DNA from: Yersinia enterocolitica
GTDB lineage: Bacteria; Pseudomonadota; Gammaproteobacteria; Enterobacterales; Enterobacteriaceae
Reading direction: 5' to 3'
Assembly: GCA_002082245.2 (NCBI GenBank)
Contig: NBTC02000002.1
Span: 682,001 to 746,000, forward strand
DNA: 64,000 bases
Below the pieces are notes generated by a model. The model was given only the letters and a program-made list of their open reading frames with translations. It made no database searches and was not told the DNA's origin. Below, piece after piece: positions 51,303-61,824 of this stretch (within the stretch, counting starts at the first letter, position 1; the number at the start of each line of letters is the position of its first letter). Both the position numbers and the translations under genes were made by a program.

Positions 51303-53302
51303 AAGCGATTGTATTTGCCTATCATGATATTGGCTGTGTAGGTCTAAAAGCACTAGTAGAAGCTGGTTACGATATTCAGGCAGTATTTACCCATACTGAC
51401 GATCCTAATGAGAATCGTTTTTTCTCTTCAGTGGCCCGGGTTGCTGCTGATTTAGAACTTCCTGTATTTGCACCGGATGATGCCAATCATCCGTTATGGG
51501 TTGAGCGCATTAAGCAATTACAGCCGGATATTATTTTCTCTTTCTATTATCGCAATATGCTGTGTGATGAAATTTTGTCGTTAGCACCGCAAGGAGGATT
51601 CAATTTACACGGCTCCTTGTTGCCGAAATACCGAGGGCGTGCTCCGATTAACTGGGCGCTGGTTAATGGGGAGACCGAAACAGGTGTAACCTTGCACCAA
51701 ATGGTAAAAAAAGCTGATGCAGGCCCAATTGTGGGTCAGCACAAAGTTACCATCAGCGATACAGATACTGCATTGACATTACATGCAAAAATGCGTGAAG
51801 CGTCGCAAGAGTTGTTACGTGATTTATTGCCAAAAATGAAGCGTTCTTCACTGCATCTGACACCACAAAAAGAAGCTGATGCCAGCTATTTTGGCCGTCG
51901 AACTGCTGCTGATGGAGAGGTCAATTGGCAAAAGTCAGCATCAGATATCAATAATTTAGTTCGTGCCGTGACGGAGCCTTATCCCGGTGCATTCAGCTAT
52001 CTTGGACAGCGTAAACTCATCATCTGGCGTGCGCGACCACTGAAGATGGCACACGGAAAGTTACCCGGCACCATACTCTCAATTTCACCTTTAGTTGTCG
52101 CCTGCGGTGAAGGTGCGCTGGAGATTGTTACTGGTCAGGGAGACGCTGGTTTGTATGTTCAGGGCAGTCGATTAGCCCAAGAAATGGGCATTGTCACGGA
52201 TGTGCGTTTAGCTAATAGACCAAGCAATGCTTTGAAAAGACGTACCCGTGTACTGATCCTTGGTGTGAACGGCTTCATTGGTAATCACTTAACCGAACGC
52301 TTGTTGCGTGATGACCGTTACGAAGTCTATGGTCTGGATATTGGTTCTGATGCTATTAGTCGTTTCTTGGATAACCCTTTCTTCCATTTCGTGGAAGGCG
52401 ACATCAGTATTCATTCCGAATGGATCGAATATCATATTAAAAAATGTGATGTCATTTTGCCGCTGGTGGCTATTGCGACGCCAATTGAATATACCCGCAA
52501 TCCACTGCGTGTTTTCGAATTAGATTTTGAAGAAAATTTAAAGATTGTTCGCGATTGCGTTAAATACAATAAACGTATTGTCTTCCCATCCACTTCTGAA
52601 GTTTATGGTATGTGTGATGACAAAGAGTTTGACGAGGACAGTTCGCGACTGATTGTTGGGCCAATTAACAAACAGCGCTGGATATATTCGGTATCCAAAC
52701 AATTATTGGATCGTGTTATCTGGGCTTATGGTGCGAAAGAAAATCTCAGATTCACATTGTTCCGCCCATTTAACTGGATGGGGCCACGTCTGGATAACCT
52801 TGACGCTGCTCGTATTGGCAGTTCCCGCGCCATTACACAATTGATATTAAATCTGGTTGAAGGCTCTCCTATTCAACTGGTTGATGGCGGCGCGCAAAAA
52901 CGCTGTTTTACTGATATTCATGATGGCATTGAAGCGCTATTTCGCATTATTGAGAACAATGATGGCTGCTGTGATGGTCAGATAATCAATATTGGTAACC
53001 CGACGAATGAGGCTAGTATTCGCGAATTAGCGCAAATGCTGCTGAGTAGTTTTGAAAAACATCAATTACGTGGTCACTTCCCACCATTTGCTGGCTTTAA
53101 AGATATCGAAAGCAGTGCCTATTATGGTAAAGGCTACCAAGATGTCGAATATCGCACCCCCAGCATCACGAATGCGCGACGTATTTTACATTGGCAGCCA
53201 GAAATCGCTTTGCAGCAAACTGTCAGCGAAACCTTGGATTTCTTCCTTCGTGGTGCTGTACTCGAACTGGGTGAAACCCAAAAGGATGAGCATTATCTAT
53301 GA
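51299..53302 (+). CDS. arnA: ArnA, bifunctional UDP-glucuronate decarboxylase / UDP-L-Ara4N formyltransferase
   Basis: 667 residues with two domains. The N-terminal formyltransferase (1 to about 300) has the HxSLLP motif as [12 protein letters not shown] and the active Asp in [10 protein letters not shown]. The C-terminal dehydrogenase/decarboxylase (from about 315) has GVNGFIGNH for [12 protein letters not shown] with the catalytic Ser/Glu and YSVSKQ with the Tyr/Lys pair. Both activities appear intact. Confidence 0.97.
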   Translation: MKAIVFAYHDIGCVGLKALVEAGYDIQAVFTHTDDPNENRFFSSVARVAADLELPVFAPDDANHPLWVERIKQLQPDIIFSFYYRNMLCDEILSLAPQGGFNLHGSLLPKYRGRAPINWALVNGETETGVTLHQMVKKADAGPIVGQHKVTISDTDTALTLHAKMREASQELLRDLLPKMKRSSLHLTPQKEADASYFGRRTAADGEVNWQKSASDINNLVRAVTEPYPGAFSYLGQRKLIIWRARPLKMAHGKLPGTILSISPLVVACGEGALEIVTGQGDAGLYVQGSRLAQEMGIVTDVRLANRPSNALKRRTRVLILGVNGFIGNHLTERLLRDDRYEVYGLDIGSDAISRFLDNPFFHFVEGDISIHSEWIEYHIKKCDVILPLVAIATPIEYTRNPLRVFELDFEENLKIVRDCVKYNKRIVFPSTSEVYGMCDDKEFDEDSSRLIVGPINKQRWIYSVSKQLLDRVIWAYGAKENLRFTLFRPFNWMGPRLDNLDAARIGSSRAITQLILNLVEGSPIQLVDGGAQKRCFTDIHDGIEALFRIIENNDGCCDGQIINIGNPTNEASIRELAQMLLSSFEKHQLRGHFPPFAGFKDIESSAYYGKGYQDVEYRTPSITNARRILHWQPEIALQQTVSETLDFFLRGAVLELGETQKDEHYL

Positions 53303-54204
53303 AGCAAGTTGGACTAAGAATTGATGTGGATACCTACCGTGGAACAAAAGAAGGTGTGCCATCATTACTTGCTGTATTGGAACAGTATGATATCAGCGCC
53401 AGCTTTTTCTTCAGTGTTGGTCCAGATAATATGGGGCGTCACTTGTGGCGCCTTTTCCGACCTCGTTTCTTGTGGAAGATGTTGCGTTCTAATGCCGCTT
53501 CGCTTTATGGCTGGGATATCTTACTGGCCGGAACCGCCTGGCCGGGTAAAAAAATCGGTAAAGACCTTGGCTCATTAATGAAAGCCACGCTACAAGCAGG
53601 GCATGAGGTTGGTTTGCATGCATGGGATCATCAAGGCTGGCAAGCTAAGGTTGCATCGTGGTCAACACAACAGCTAACTGAGCAGGTTCAATGGGGTGTG
53701 GATGAATTACAGAACAGCATTGGGCAGCCAGTAACTTGTTCCGCCGCTGCTGGCTGGCGTGCAGACTCGCGGGTGTTAGCCATCAAGCAACCGTTCGCTT
53801 TTCGTTATAACAGTGATTGTCGTGGTACTCACCCTTTCCGCCCCCTATTACCTGATGGCAGTCTTGGCAGTGTACAAATTCCTGTTACGTTGCCAACGTA
53901 CGATGAAGTCGTAGGGAGTGAAGTGCGGGCTGAGGATTTTAATAATTTCATCATTGAAGCTATTTTGCGTGATAGAGGTGTCTCGGTTTATACCATTCAT
54001 GCTGAAGTTGAAGGGATGTCTCAGGCAGTAATGTTTGAGCAATTATTAGTCCAGGCCAAAAAACAAGGTATCCAGTTTTGCCCGCTTCGAGAGTTATTAC
54101 CCGATGATTTAGATTTATTGCCGATAGGGACAGTCGAGCGTACCACCTTTCCTGGCCGAGAGGGTTGGTTAGGGTGTCAGACAAAAATTAAGGATGTCGG
54201 ATGA
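53299..54204 (+). CDS. arnD: ArnD, 4-deoxy-4-formamido-L-arabinose-phosphoundecaprenol deformylase
   Basis: 301-residue NodB-type polysaccharide deacetylase. The metal site is visible as RIDVDTYRG near the N-terminus and [12 protein letters not shown] (HxxxH type, about residues 106-117). It removes the formyl group before flipping. 4-bp overlaps with arnA and arnT. Confidence 0.95.
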   Translation: MKQVGLRIDVDTYRGTKEGVPSLLAVLEQYDISASFFFSVGPDNMGRHLWRLFRPRFLWKMLRSNAASLYGWDILLAGTAWPGKKIGKDLGSLMKATLQAGHEVGLHAWDHQGWQAKVASWSTQQLTEQVQWGVDELQNSIGQPVTCSAAAGWRADSRVLAIKQPFAFRYNSDCRGTHPFRPLLPDGSLGSVQIPVTLPTYDEVVGSEVRAEDFNNFIIEAILRDRGVSVYTIHAEVEGMSQAVMFEQLLVQAKKQGIQFCPLRELLPDDLDLLPIGTVERTTFPGREGWLGCQTKIKDVG

Positions 54205-55865
54205 AACTGTTAAAAGGAGGCGGGGCAGCACTGTTGGCGTTGTTTTTTGCTTTGCTATACCTATTGCCAATCAATAGTCGTTTACTGTGGCAACCTGACG
54301 AAACTCGCTACGCTGAGATTAGTCGGGAAATGTTGCAACGTGGTGATTGGGTTGTGCCGCATTTTCTGGGGATCCGCTATTTCGAAAAGCCTATCGCTGG
54401 ATATTGGTTTAATAATATTAGCCAGTGGATATTTGGTGACACTAATTTTGCCGTCCGATTTGGTTCCATTTTTAGTACCGCGCTGAGTGCAATCTTAGTC
54501 TATTGGTTAGCGACTTTATTGTGGCGTAACCGCTCTACATCGGTACTGGCGACATTAATTTATCTCTCCATGTTGTTGGTATTTAGTATCGGCTCCTATG
54601 CGGTATTGGACCCGATGATTTCATTATGGCTAACCGCTTCAATGGTCTGTTTTTATCTCACATTGCGGGCCGAAACTTTGGCGCAGAAGGTTGGGGCTTA
54701 CCTTTTGCTCGGCCTTGCCTGTGGCATGGGCTTTATGACTAAAGGTTTTCTGGCGTTGGCCGTGCCGGTTATTTCGGTATTGCCTATTGTCATACAGCAA
54801 AAGCGAATAAAAGAACTCATCATTTTTGGCCCGATAGCGATATTGGGTGCGGTAATCTTGAGCTTGCCGTGGGCATTGGCCATCGCGCAACGTGAACCCG
54901 ATTTCTGGCATTACTTCTTTTGGGTTGAACATATTCAGAGATTCGCTGAAAAAGATGCTCAACATAAAGCCCCCATTTGGTATTACCTGCCTATTCTTTG
55001 CATCGGTGTATTGCCGTGGTTGGGGTTATTACCGGGAGCGTTACTTAAAGGGTGGCGTGAACGGGTGGCAAAACCAGAGCTGTTCTTTTTGCTCAGTTGG
55101 GTCGTCATGCCGTTGTTATTCTTCAGTGTGGCTAAAGGAAAACTCCCAACGTATATCTTGCCATGTATGGCTCCACTATCTTTACTGATGGCGGCATATG
55201 CAACAGATTGCGCCAGTAACATGCGTATGCGCGCGCTGAAAATAAATGGTGCAATAAATCTTATTTTTGGATTAGTTTGCGCGCTGGCGGTGTTAGTTAT
55301 TGGTTTGAATTTGGTAGGGCACTTGGTCGCCTATGGGCCACAAGAGCAGCAGAAAGTAGTGTTGGGGATAGTCGCCTTTACTGGATGGGGGTTGGTGGGG
55401 CTGATTACATTGTATAATAACGCCCGTTATTGGCGTTGGGCTGCCGCCTGTCCATTATTGTTGGTTTTGCTGGTGGGTTACCTGATTCCTCAACAGGTTA
55501 TTGATTCCAAACAGCCGCAAAATTTTATTCAGAATAATTTTGATGCGTTGAGCAGCAGCCGCTATGTGCTTACCGACAGTGTGGGTGTAGCGGCAGGGTT
55601 AGCCTGGCAACTGAAACGTAGCGATATACTGATGTTCAGCGAAAAGGGCGAGCTGTCTTATGGGCTGAACTATGCTGACAGCAAAGATAAATACATTAGC
55701 AATAAAGATTTTAGTGAATGGTTGGCTCATGCAAGGCAGCAAGGTGACGTGTCGTTAGTTGTGCAATTATCTCGCGGTGAGGACATCTCTACCCATTATC
55801 CGGTAGCCGACAAGGTTAATTTAATGAATCGTTTGGCACTTTTGTGGTACCAAAAGACACCATGA
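54201..55865 (+). CDS. arnT: ArnT, L-Ara4N lipid A transferase
   Basis: 554-residue inner-membrane glycosyltransferase (GT83) with about 12-13 membrane segments and a C-terminal periplasmic domain. The catalytic region [15 protein letters not shown] lies in the first periplasmic loop (about residues 30-45). It transfers Ara4N to lipid A phosphates, lowering the negative charge and giving resistance to polymyxin and cationic peptides. Confidence 0.96.
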   Translation: MKLLKGGGAALLALFFALLYLLPINSRLLWQPDETRYAEISREMLQRGDWVVPHFLGIRYFEKPIAGYWFNNISQWIFGDTNFAVRFGSIFSTALSAILVYWLATLLWRNRSTSVLATLIYLSMLLVFSIGSYAVLDPMISLWLTASMVCFYLTLRAETLAQKVGAYLLLGLACGMGFMTKGFLALAVPVISVLPIVIQQKRIKELIIFGPIAILGAVILSLPWALAIAQREPDFWHYFFWVEHIQRFAEKDAQHKAPIWYYLPILCIGVLPWLGLLPGALLKGWRERVAKPELFFLLSWVVMPLLFFSVAKGKLPTYILPCMAPLSLLMAAYATDCASNMRMRALKINGAINLIFGLVCALAVLVIGLNLVGHLVAYGPQEQQKVVLGIVAFTGWGLVGLITLYNNARYWRWAAACPLLLVLLVGYLIPQQVIDSKQPQNFIQNNFDALSSSRYVLTDSVGVAAGLAWQLKRSDILMFSEKGELSYGLNYADSKDKYISNKDFSEWLAHARQQGDVSLVVQLSRGEDISTHYPVADKVNLMNRLALLWYQKTP

Positions 55866-56206
55866 CAAATTATTTGCTATTGATAGTTGTCAGTTTATTG
55901 ACCTGTGCGGGGCAACTGTGTCAGAAGCAAGCTGCACAATGTTGGGGGCAATCTGGTGAAAAACGGCTTGCGCCCACACTGCGTTGGCTTGCTATCGCAG
56001 TGATATTGCTGGGCTTAGGAATGGTGCTGTGGTTGCGTTTATTGCAACATCTGCCTTTGAGTGTGGCTTATCCGCTATTAAGCTTTAACTTTGTGCTGGT
56101 GACCTTGGCCGCGCAGTTGTTTTATGGAGAAAAGACAACTTCTCGCCATTGGTTGGGTGTTGCTGCCATTATGTTTGGCATCCTTTTGATTAGTTGGCAT
56201 TTATGA
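55862..56206 (+). CDS. arnE: ArnE, subunit of the Ara4N-phosphoundecaprenol flippase
   Basis: 114-residue small multidrug-resistance-like protein with four membrane helices, starting at the ATGA overlap with arn[27 protein letters not shown] is the shared EamA-like signature also present in ArnF. Confidence 0.94.
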   Translation: MTNYLLLIVVSLLTCAGQLCQKQAAQCWGQSGEKRLAPTLRWLAIAVILLGLGMVLWLRLLQHLPLSVAYPLLSFNFVLVTLAAQLFYGEKTTSRHWLGVAAIMFGILLISWHL

Positions 56207-56589
56207 AAGGTTACCTGTGGGGAATAGGCAGTGTGGTGTTGGTGACCATGGCCCAACTCATGTTGAAGTGGGGGATGATGCATACTCCATTAATATCGTT
56301 GGCAGATATTAATGGTCAGTTTTTAGCACATCATCTGACACAATTAATGGCGGTAACTTTCGGGCTAGTCGGCTATGCAGTATCCATGTTGTGCTGGTTT
56401 TTTGCCTTAAGGTATTTGCCACTCAATCGAGCCTATCCATTACTGAGTCTTAGTTATGCGCTGGTCTATTTAGCCGCTGTATTGCTACCCTGGTTCAATG
56501 AGTCGGCGACGTTACTAAAAACGTTAGGGGCGGGGTTTATCCTACTGGGGATATGGCTGATTCACACCAAACCCATAAAAAGTGATTAA
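56203..56589 (+). CDS. arnF: ArnF, subunit of the Ara4N-phosphoundecaprenol flippase
   Basis: 128 residues, four helices, starting at an ATGA overlap with arn[27 protein letters not shown] parallels the ArnE segment. It acts as a heterodimer with ArnE and is the last gene of the arn operon. Confidence 0.94.
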   Translation: MKGYLWGIGSVVLVTMAQLMLKWGMMHTPLISLADINGQFLAHHLTQLMAVTFGLVGYAVSMLCWFFALRYLPLNRAYPLLSLSYALVYLAAVLLPWFNESATLLKTLGAGFILLGIWLIHTKPIKSD

Positions 56590-56731
56590 ATCTATTATCT
56601 CATTCATATAACTTGTTTTTTCCAGACTCGATAGCTAAATTAGCTCTACTGGTACCTCTCGCTGGCCAGATATAGCGCCGAATAGCTTGCTGTGCGGTGG
56701 ATTGGCTAAGCCTTACTCTGGTGATATCTCG

Positions 56732-57196
56732 ATGCGGATGCGTTTCTGGATCTTTTTGGTCAGTATGATTCTTGCTGGTTGTAGCAGCCATGCTCCAACA
56801 CCGAGTGGTCACTTATCAGATTCTATTGTGGTAGTCGCTAAACTGAATGAACAACTGCGTCAATGGGAAGGAACGCCATACCGTAATGGTGGGCTGGATC
56901 AAAGTGGTGTTGATTGTTCAGGGTTTGTTTACCGCACATTCCGTGATCGTTTTGATATGCAATTACCCCGAACAACAGCAGCGCAGACCACCTTAGGCAC
57001 TAAAGTCTCTCGTGATGAACTCATGCCTGGCGATTTGGTGTTTTTCAAAACTGGCAGTGGACAAAATGGGCTGCATGTCGGTATTTACGATACTAATGAT
57101 GAATTTATTCATGCCTCAACGAGTAAAGGTGTGATCCGTTCATCGTTGGAAAATGTTTACTGGAAACGTGTGTACTGGCAAGCGCGTCGCATTTGA
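56732..57196 (+). CDS. nlpC: NlpC/P60 family lipoprotein endopeptidase
   Basis: 154-residue outer-membrane lipoprotein of the NlpC/P60 cysteine peptidase family. The lipobox is ILAGC. The catalytic Cys is in GVDCSGFVYRTF, the His in NGLHVGIY and the third polar residue is His in FIHASTSKG. ATG at 56732 or 56738; neither has a strong ribosome site. In E. coli nlpC follows btuD directly; here arnBCADTEF stands between. Confidence 0.92.
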   Translation: MRMRFWIFLVSMILAGCSSHAPTPSGHLSDSIVVVAKLNEQLRQWEGTPYRNGGLDQSGVDCSGFVYRTFRDRFDMQLPRTTAAQTTLGTKVSRDELMPGDLVFFKTGSGQNGLHVGIYDTNDEFIHASTSKGVIRSSLENVYWKRVYWQARRI

Positions 57197-57307
57197 TGCA
57201 TTTTCGATATAGTTCTTAATCAATACAGAATGAATCCTCGAACCTAAAGATATCGGCGTTGGTTATGTTATCTTAATAGCTGCTTATTTTGGTTCGGAGC
57301 CGCGTTT

Positions 57308-58324
57308 ATGTCATCCCTTCGCTTACTCATTTCTGATTCTTATGACCCCTGGTTTAATCTGGCGGTAGAAGAGTGCATTTTCCGTCAGATGTCCCCGGAT
57401 CAGCGAGTGTTATTTTTGTGGCGTAATGCTGACACCGTGGTGATAGGCCGTGCTCAGAATCCATGGAAAGAGTGTAATACGCGCCAAATGGAGCAAGATG
57501 GCGTGAAGCTGGCTCGGCGCAGCAGCGGCGGCGGGGCGGTATTTCATGATTTGGGCAATACCTGTTTCACCTTTATGGCGGGTAAACCTGAATATGATAA
57601 AACGGTCTCCACTCAAATTATTCTTACTGCGTTAGCCTCGCTCGGAATTCAGGCCACCGCTTCAGGTCGTAATGATTTGGTGGTTAAGAACGGTGATGAT
57701 GAGCGCAAAGTTTCGGGCTCGGCGTATAAAGAGACCAAAGATCGTGGTTTTCATCATGGCACATTGTTATTGAGTGCGGATCTGAGTCGTTTGGCCGATT
57801 ACCTTAATCCTGATCCGAAAAAATTGCAGGCCAAAGGGATTACATCAGTGCGCTCCCGAGTCACCAATCTGGTGGAGCTATTACCGGGAATTGAGCATCA
57901 ACAGATTTGTGTCGCCATTGAGCAGGCTTTTTTCGATTATTATAATGAAAAGGTGCTGGCGGAAAGAATCTCCCCACAAGCATTGCCCGACCTACCTGGT
58001 TTTACCGAACAATTTGCGGAACAGAGTAGCTGGGAATGGAATTTCGGTCAGGCCCCCGCCTTTAGCCACTTAGTCGATACCCGTTTTATTTGGGGCGGAA
58101 TTGAACTGCATTTTGATGTATTACAGGGTGCCATCGCTCGCTGCCAAATCTTTACGGATAGTTTGAATCCTGCTCCGCTGGAAGCTTTGGCTGAGCGGCT
58201 ACAAGGGACGGTGTATCGTCCCGAGGCTATTAACGTTGTTTGTCAGCAATTAAGCGATGATTTTCCTGAGTCACATGCTGAGCTGTTGCAAGTTAGTCAC
58301 TGGCTGGCTGAGGTATTACGCTGA
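57308..58324 (+). CDS. lplA: Lipoate-protein ligase A
   Basis: 338 residues, identical in length to E. coli LplA. It activates free lipoate with ATP and attaches it to E2 and H proteins. [22 protein letters not shown] is the lipoate-binding loop and [13 protein letters not shown] carries the catalytic Lys; the C-terminal accessory domain begins at about residue 245. It ends in a TGATG overlap with selO. Confidence 0.95.
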   Translation: MSSLRLLISDSYDPWFNLAVEECIFRQMSPDQRVLFLWRNADTVVIGRAQNPWKECNTRQMEQDGVKLARRSSGGGAVFHDLGNTCFTFMAGKPEYDKTVSTQIILTALASLGIQATASGRNDLVVKNGDDERKVSGSAYKETKDRGFHHGTLLLSADLSRLADYLNPDPKKLQAKGITSVRSRVTNLVELLPGIEHQQICVAIEQAFFDYYNEKVLAERISPQALPDLPGFTEQFAEQSSWEWNFGQAPAFSHLVDTRFIWGGIELHFDVLQGAIARCQIFTDSLNPAPLEALAERLQGTVYRPEAINVVCQQLSDDFPESHAELLQVSHWLAEVLR

Positions 58325-59817
58325 TGACCCCTTTTAACTTCATTCAATCAGATAGCGCTTCAAAATCTGAGAATACGCCTCAATTTAATAATAGCTACGG
58401 GCAGCAATTGAGCGGTTTTTATACTCACTTGCAACCAACGCCGTTAAAGGGGGCACGCTTGCTGTACCACAGTTCCCCGTTAGCGCTGGAGCTTGGGCTG
58501 GATGAGAGTTGGTTTAGTTTGCCGAAAGCCAGCGTATGGGCAGGAGAGGCTTTGCTACCAGGTATGGAGCCGCTGGCACAAGTATATAGTGGCCACCAGT
58601 TCGGCGTATGGGCAGGGCAACTCGGGGATGGCCGTGGGATTTTGCTCGGGGAACAACAACTCAGTGACGGCCGCAGTATGGATTGGCATTTGAAAGGCGC
58701 AGGGTTAACCCCTTATTCCCGCATGGGAGATGGGCGGGCCGTTTTGCGCTCAGTCGTCCGGGAGTTTTTAGCCTCCGAAGCATTGCACCATCTAGGAATA
58801 CCTACCAGCCGTGCACTGACCATTGTTACCAGCGAACATCCTGTTTATCGTGAGCAACCAGAGCGTGGGGCGATGTTATTACGCGTGGCTGAAAGTCATG
58901 TTCGTTTTGGCCATTTCGAACACTTCTATTATCGACAGCAGCCTGCACAGGTCAGACAGTTGGCTGATTATGTTATTGCTCGTCACTGGCCGCAATGGGC
59001 CGGTCAACCGGAAAGTTACCTGTTGTGGTTTACTGATGTGGTAAAACGCACGGCACGTTTAATCGCTCATTGGCAAACGGTCGGTTTTGCTCATGGTGTG
59101 ATGAATACCGATAATATGTCGATTCTTGGTATTACCATGGACTATGGTCCATTTGGTTTTCTTGATGACTATGTACCGGGATATATTTGCAATCACTCTG
59201 ATCATCAGGGGCGTTATGCTTTCGATAATCAGCCAGCGGTCGCACTATGGAATCTGCATCGGTTGGGGCAGGCGTTGTCCGGCTTAATGTCGGTGGAGCA
59301 GCTACAGTTGGCACTAGAGGCTTATGAGCCAGAGTTAATGGCAGCTTATGGCCAACAGATGCGCGCTAAACTAGGTTTTGTCGAAAACAGCAGCCAGGAT
59401 AACGAGTTACTGACAGGATTATTGAGTTTGATGATTCAAGAGGGGCGAGATTATACCCGTACATTCCGCTTGTTGAGCCAGGTTGAAATGCATTCGGCGC
59501 AATCGCCACTACGTGATGATTTTATCGATAGAGCCGGTTTTGACAGTTGGTACCACCGTTATCGTACACGTTTGCAACAAGAGCTGATTGACGATGTTCA
59601 GCGTCAGCAATTGATGAAAGCGGTTAACCCGAAATATATATTGCGTAACTACCTGGCACAGCAAGTGATTGATCACGCTGAAAAGGATGATATTCAACCT
59701 CTACAGCGGTTGCATCAGGCATTACAACATCCTTTCGCAGAGCAACCTGAATTTGATGACTTGGCGGCATTACCTCCTGACTGGGGGAAACATCTGGAAA
59801 TCTCCTGTTCCAGTTAG
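58324..59817 (+). CDS. selO: SelO (YdiU), protein adenylyltransferase pseudokinase
   Basis: 497-residue SelO-family enzyme that transfers AMP from ATP to protein substrates in redox control. It contains [19 protein letters not shown], the flipped ATP-site basic residues in [21 protein letters not shown], and the catalytic HGVMNTDN and DYGPFG. The C-terminal SCSS has Cys where animal SelO has selenocysteine. About 19 residues longer at the N-terminus than the E. coli form. One-base overlap with lplA. Confidence 0.94.
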   Translation: MTPFNFIQSDSASKSENTPQFNNSYGQQLSGFYTHLQPTPLKGARLLYHSSPLALELGLDESWFSLPKASVWAGEALLPGMEPLAQVYSGHQFGVWAGQLGDGRGILLGEQQLSDGRSMDWHLKGAGLTPYSRMGDGRAVLRSVVREFLASEALHHLGIPTSRALTIVTSEHPVYREQPERGAMLLRVAESHVRFGHFEHFYYRQQPAQVRQLADYVIARHWPQWAGQPESYLLWFTDVVKRTARLIAHWQTVGFAHGVMNTDNMSILGITMDYGPFGFLDDYVPGYICNHSDHQGRYAFDNQPAVALWNLHRLGQALSGLMSVEQLQLALEAYEPELMAAYGQQMRAKLGFVENSSQDNELLTGLLSLMIQEGRDYTRTFRLLSQVEMHSAQSPLRDDFIDRAGFDSWYHRYRTRLQQELIDDVQRQQLMKAVNPKYILRNYLAQQVIDHAEKDDIQPLQRLHQALQHPFAEQPEFDDLAALPPDWGKHLEISCSS

Positions 59818-59825
59818 TTGGTTGC

Positions 59826-59898
59826 ATATCCAACGTATTCAGTGACTCGGGTGAGTAACAACCGCTAACTTAGCGGTGGCTTCAAGGATGAAAGGTAT
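59826..59898. repeat. Shortened ERIC element downstream of selO
   Basis: Starts ATATCCAACGTATTC and ends with GGCTTCAAGGATGAAAGGTAT, the same termini as the 127-bp copy, with AGTGACTCGGGTGAG inside. About 55 bp of the left interior are missing. Short ERIC forms of about 70 bp are known from yersiniae. It lies between convergent selO and the heme locus. Confidence 0.8.
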
Positions 59899-59934
59899 TT
59901 CAATCACTCCTACTCGTCGCTAACAGAAGACGTT

Positions 59935-60753
59935 TTACCGGCTGGACTCCCCGGCACTCCGCAACTGTTGTAGAACTTGGGGTGTTTGCAGGCCAAAACT
60001 CAGTAATGCTCTATCATCAATGACCAGTAATCGTTGTTTTTTACCCGCAGGAGTCAGAGCTACTCCCGGTAAGCGCCATATATTATCAATGCCACCCAGT
60101 GATTTAACGCTATATGACGTAACAATCAGCAGGTCAGGAGCACTGGCGATAATCCCTTCTTGTGATAAAGGGCGATAGCCGCTGAATTTTTGCATGGTGT
60201 TGTTCAGGCCTGAAAGGCGAAATAAGCTATCCGCAGCAGTATTTTTACCCGCAGCCAGCGGCGGTAACCCCGCGTGGCTTAGGATAAATAGAACCTTTAC
60301 CGACAATGGTGTGGAATCTATCATTGCTAGCTGTTGCTGGTAGTGATTGATCAGTTGTCGGCCTTTCTGTTGCTGATTAACTGCGGTGGCAATCAACTGA
60401 ATTTTAGTTACCACTGTTTGTGGCGAGCTGTCCGCGGGAATAAGTATGACCTTTACCCCATAGTCAGTGATTTGCTTCAGCGCTCGTGACGCTGAAGCCT
60501 GCTTACGACATAACACCAACGTAGGTTGTAACGCGAGAATGCCTTCGGCATTGAGTTGTCGCAAGTAACCCACGTCGGGTAAGGTTTTCAATTCACTGGG
60601 GTGCTGGCTGGCACTATCCCTGGCCACCATGTTGGCACCTACGCCTAATGCGTAGGTGATTTCAGAGATATCACTACCGAGTGTGATAATGCGTTGGCTG
60701 GCAATGCCACTGATTGGAATTATAAGGGCAATAAATATTAGCCATTTATTCAT
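59935..60753 (-). CDS. hemT: HmuT/HemT-like periplasmic heme-binding protein
   Basis: 272-residue class III binding protein with signal peptide MNKWLIFIALIIPISGIAS. The conserved Tyr heme ligand is in DVGYLRQLNAEGILAL (about residue 63). Its start overlaps the hemS-like gene by 8 bp. The gene is the last of the locus; the permease (HmuU) and ATPase (HmuV) that should follow are absent, and the next gene is selO on the other strand. Confidence 0.87.
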   Translation of the reverse strand: MNKWLIFIALIIPISGIASQRIITLGSDISEITYALGVGANMVARDSASQHPSELKTLPDVGYLRQLNAEGILALQPTLVLCRKQASASRALKQITDYGVKVILIPADSSPQTVVTKIQLIATAVNQQQKGRQLINHYQQQLAMIDSTPLSVKVLFILSHAGLPPLAAGKNTAADSLFRLSGLNNTMQKFSGYRPLSQEGIIASAPDLLIVTSYSVKSLGGIDNIWRLPGVALTPAGKKQRLLVIDDRALLSFGLQTPQVLQQLRSAGESSR

Positions 60754-61807
60754 CAGCGGAGCCTATGGCAGTCAATTCGGCCAGTTGCTGATGCCAGTGG
60801 TGCTGCTCTGGTTGGCCTTCGCTACGTTGCCCAAATAATTGCAGAATATGATTACCTTGAGTATCCAGCAGCTCCAGACTTGAGATGTAACCCTCTTTGG
60901 TCGGTTTGCGTGTTACCCAACTTTCTGCAATGGCATTCTCATGCAGGTGCAAAGCAAAACGGCGGTTAAGCACACTGATCCAATGAGGCGGCGGTGTTTG
61001 CTTCCCCTGACAGGCAATAAATTGTTCTATCACGCCAGTGAAGATCTGCATACACCCGGTGTTACCGACAAAGATCATCACTTCATTCTGGCAAGCCTGT
61101 GCCGCATATAAAATTTGCCTTAATGCTTTATTATCAACCGGATAAGCCAGATCATCACCGACAGACCGGAAGGCTTGCCGGCGGGTGATTTTATTGCGTT
61201 TGAGTAGCATAAAGAACTGATGGATATCGTTCATCTTGCGCCATTCATTATCTATCGCAGCGTTATCAATGGCTGTCTCTTGAGTTAACGCCTTTTCTGC
61301 GGGGGAGAACACCAATCGCGCATTGGTTTCACAGCGATACTTTTCTACCAACTGCTGCCATGCGTTAAGGTCTGTTTCTTCGGTACAGTAGATTTGATGG
61401 ATTGCCTTGCCTTGCAGATTACAGCAGTGAATGCTCAGTTGCTTACCCTGTGGTGTCTCCTCACTCAGGCTAAAAATGCTGTCCCATTGGCGGAAAAACA
61501 GCCTTAAATCCAGCGCGCGTGGATTAAGAACCAAGCCCAGGTGACCGTGCAAGCGTAAATTCTGGTACTCACCCCAATGCTCATGTATTGCATAATCGTT
61601 ACGGGTGATCGATTTAGTGACACCGACACTGGCTAACTCAGTCAGCAGTCTATCGGCACTGATATCCAGGCGTTCTGCATCCTGTCCTACCCGCGCATAA
61701 AATAGCTCGGCTTCACTGATATTCATCATGAGGGCAATATCGTATAGAGGCTTGCTGGGGTGTTGCTGCCGAATGTTGAGATAGTGTTGGTAATGTGACA
61801 TTTCCAT
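60746..61807 (-). CDS. hemS: HemS/HmuS-like heme-handling protein
   Basis: 353 residues in two repeated halves, as in HemS/ChuS. I choose the ATG at 61807, with AAGGAAG upstream, over the in-frame codon at 61831. With this start the His of NDIHQFF falls at 196, the number of the known heme ligand of Y. enterocolitica HemS. VHQFF-type and FVGNTGCMQIFTG motifs are conserved. It is cytoplasmic, either breaking down or storing heme. It is clearly more divergent than an ordinary HemS orthologue, judging from memory of that protein. Confidence 0.88.
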   Translation of the reverse strand: MEMSHYQHYLNIRQQHPSKPLYDIALMMNISEAELFYARVGQDAERLDISADRLLTELASVGVTKSITRNDYAIHEHWGEYQNLRLHGHLGLVLNPRALDLRLFFRQWDSIFSLSEETPQGKQLSIHCCNLQGKAIHQIYCTEETDLNAWQQLVEKYRCETNARLVFSPAEKALTQETAIDNAAIDNEWRKMNDIHQFFMLLKRNKITRRQAFRSVGDDLAYPVDNKALRQILYAAQACQNEVMIFVGNTGCMQIFTGVIEQFIACQGKQTPPPHWISVLNRRFALHLHENAIAESWVTRKPTKEGYISSLELLDTQGNHILQLFGQRSEGQPEQHHWHQQLAELTAIGSADE

Positions 61808-61824
61808 GAGTCGCTTCCTTGTGA

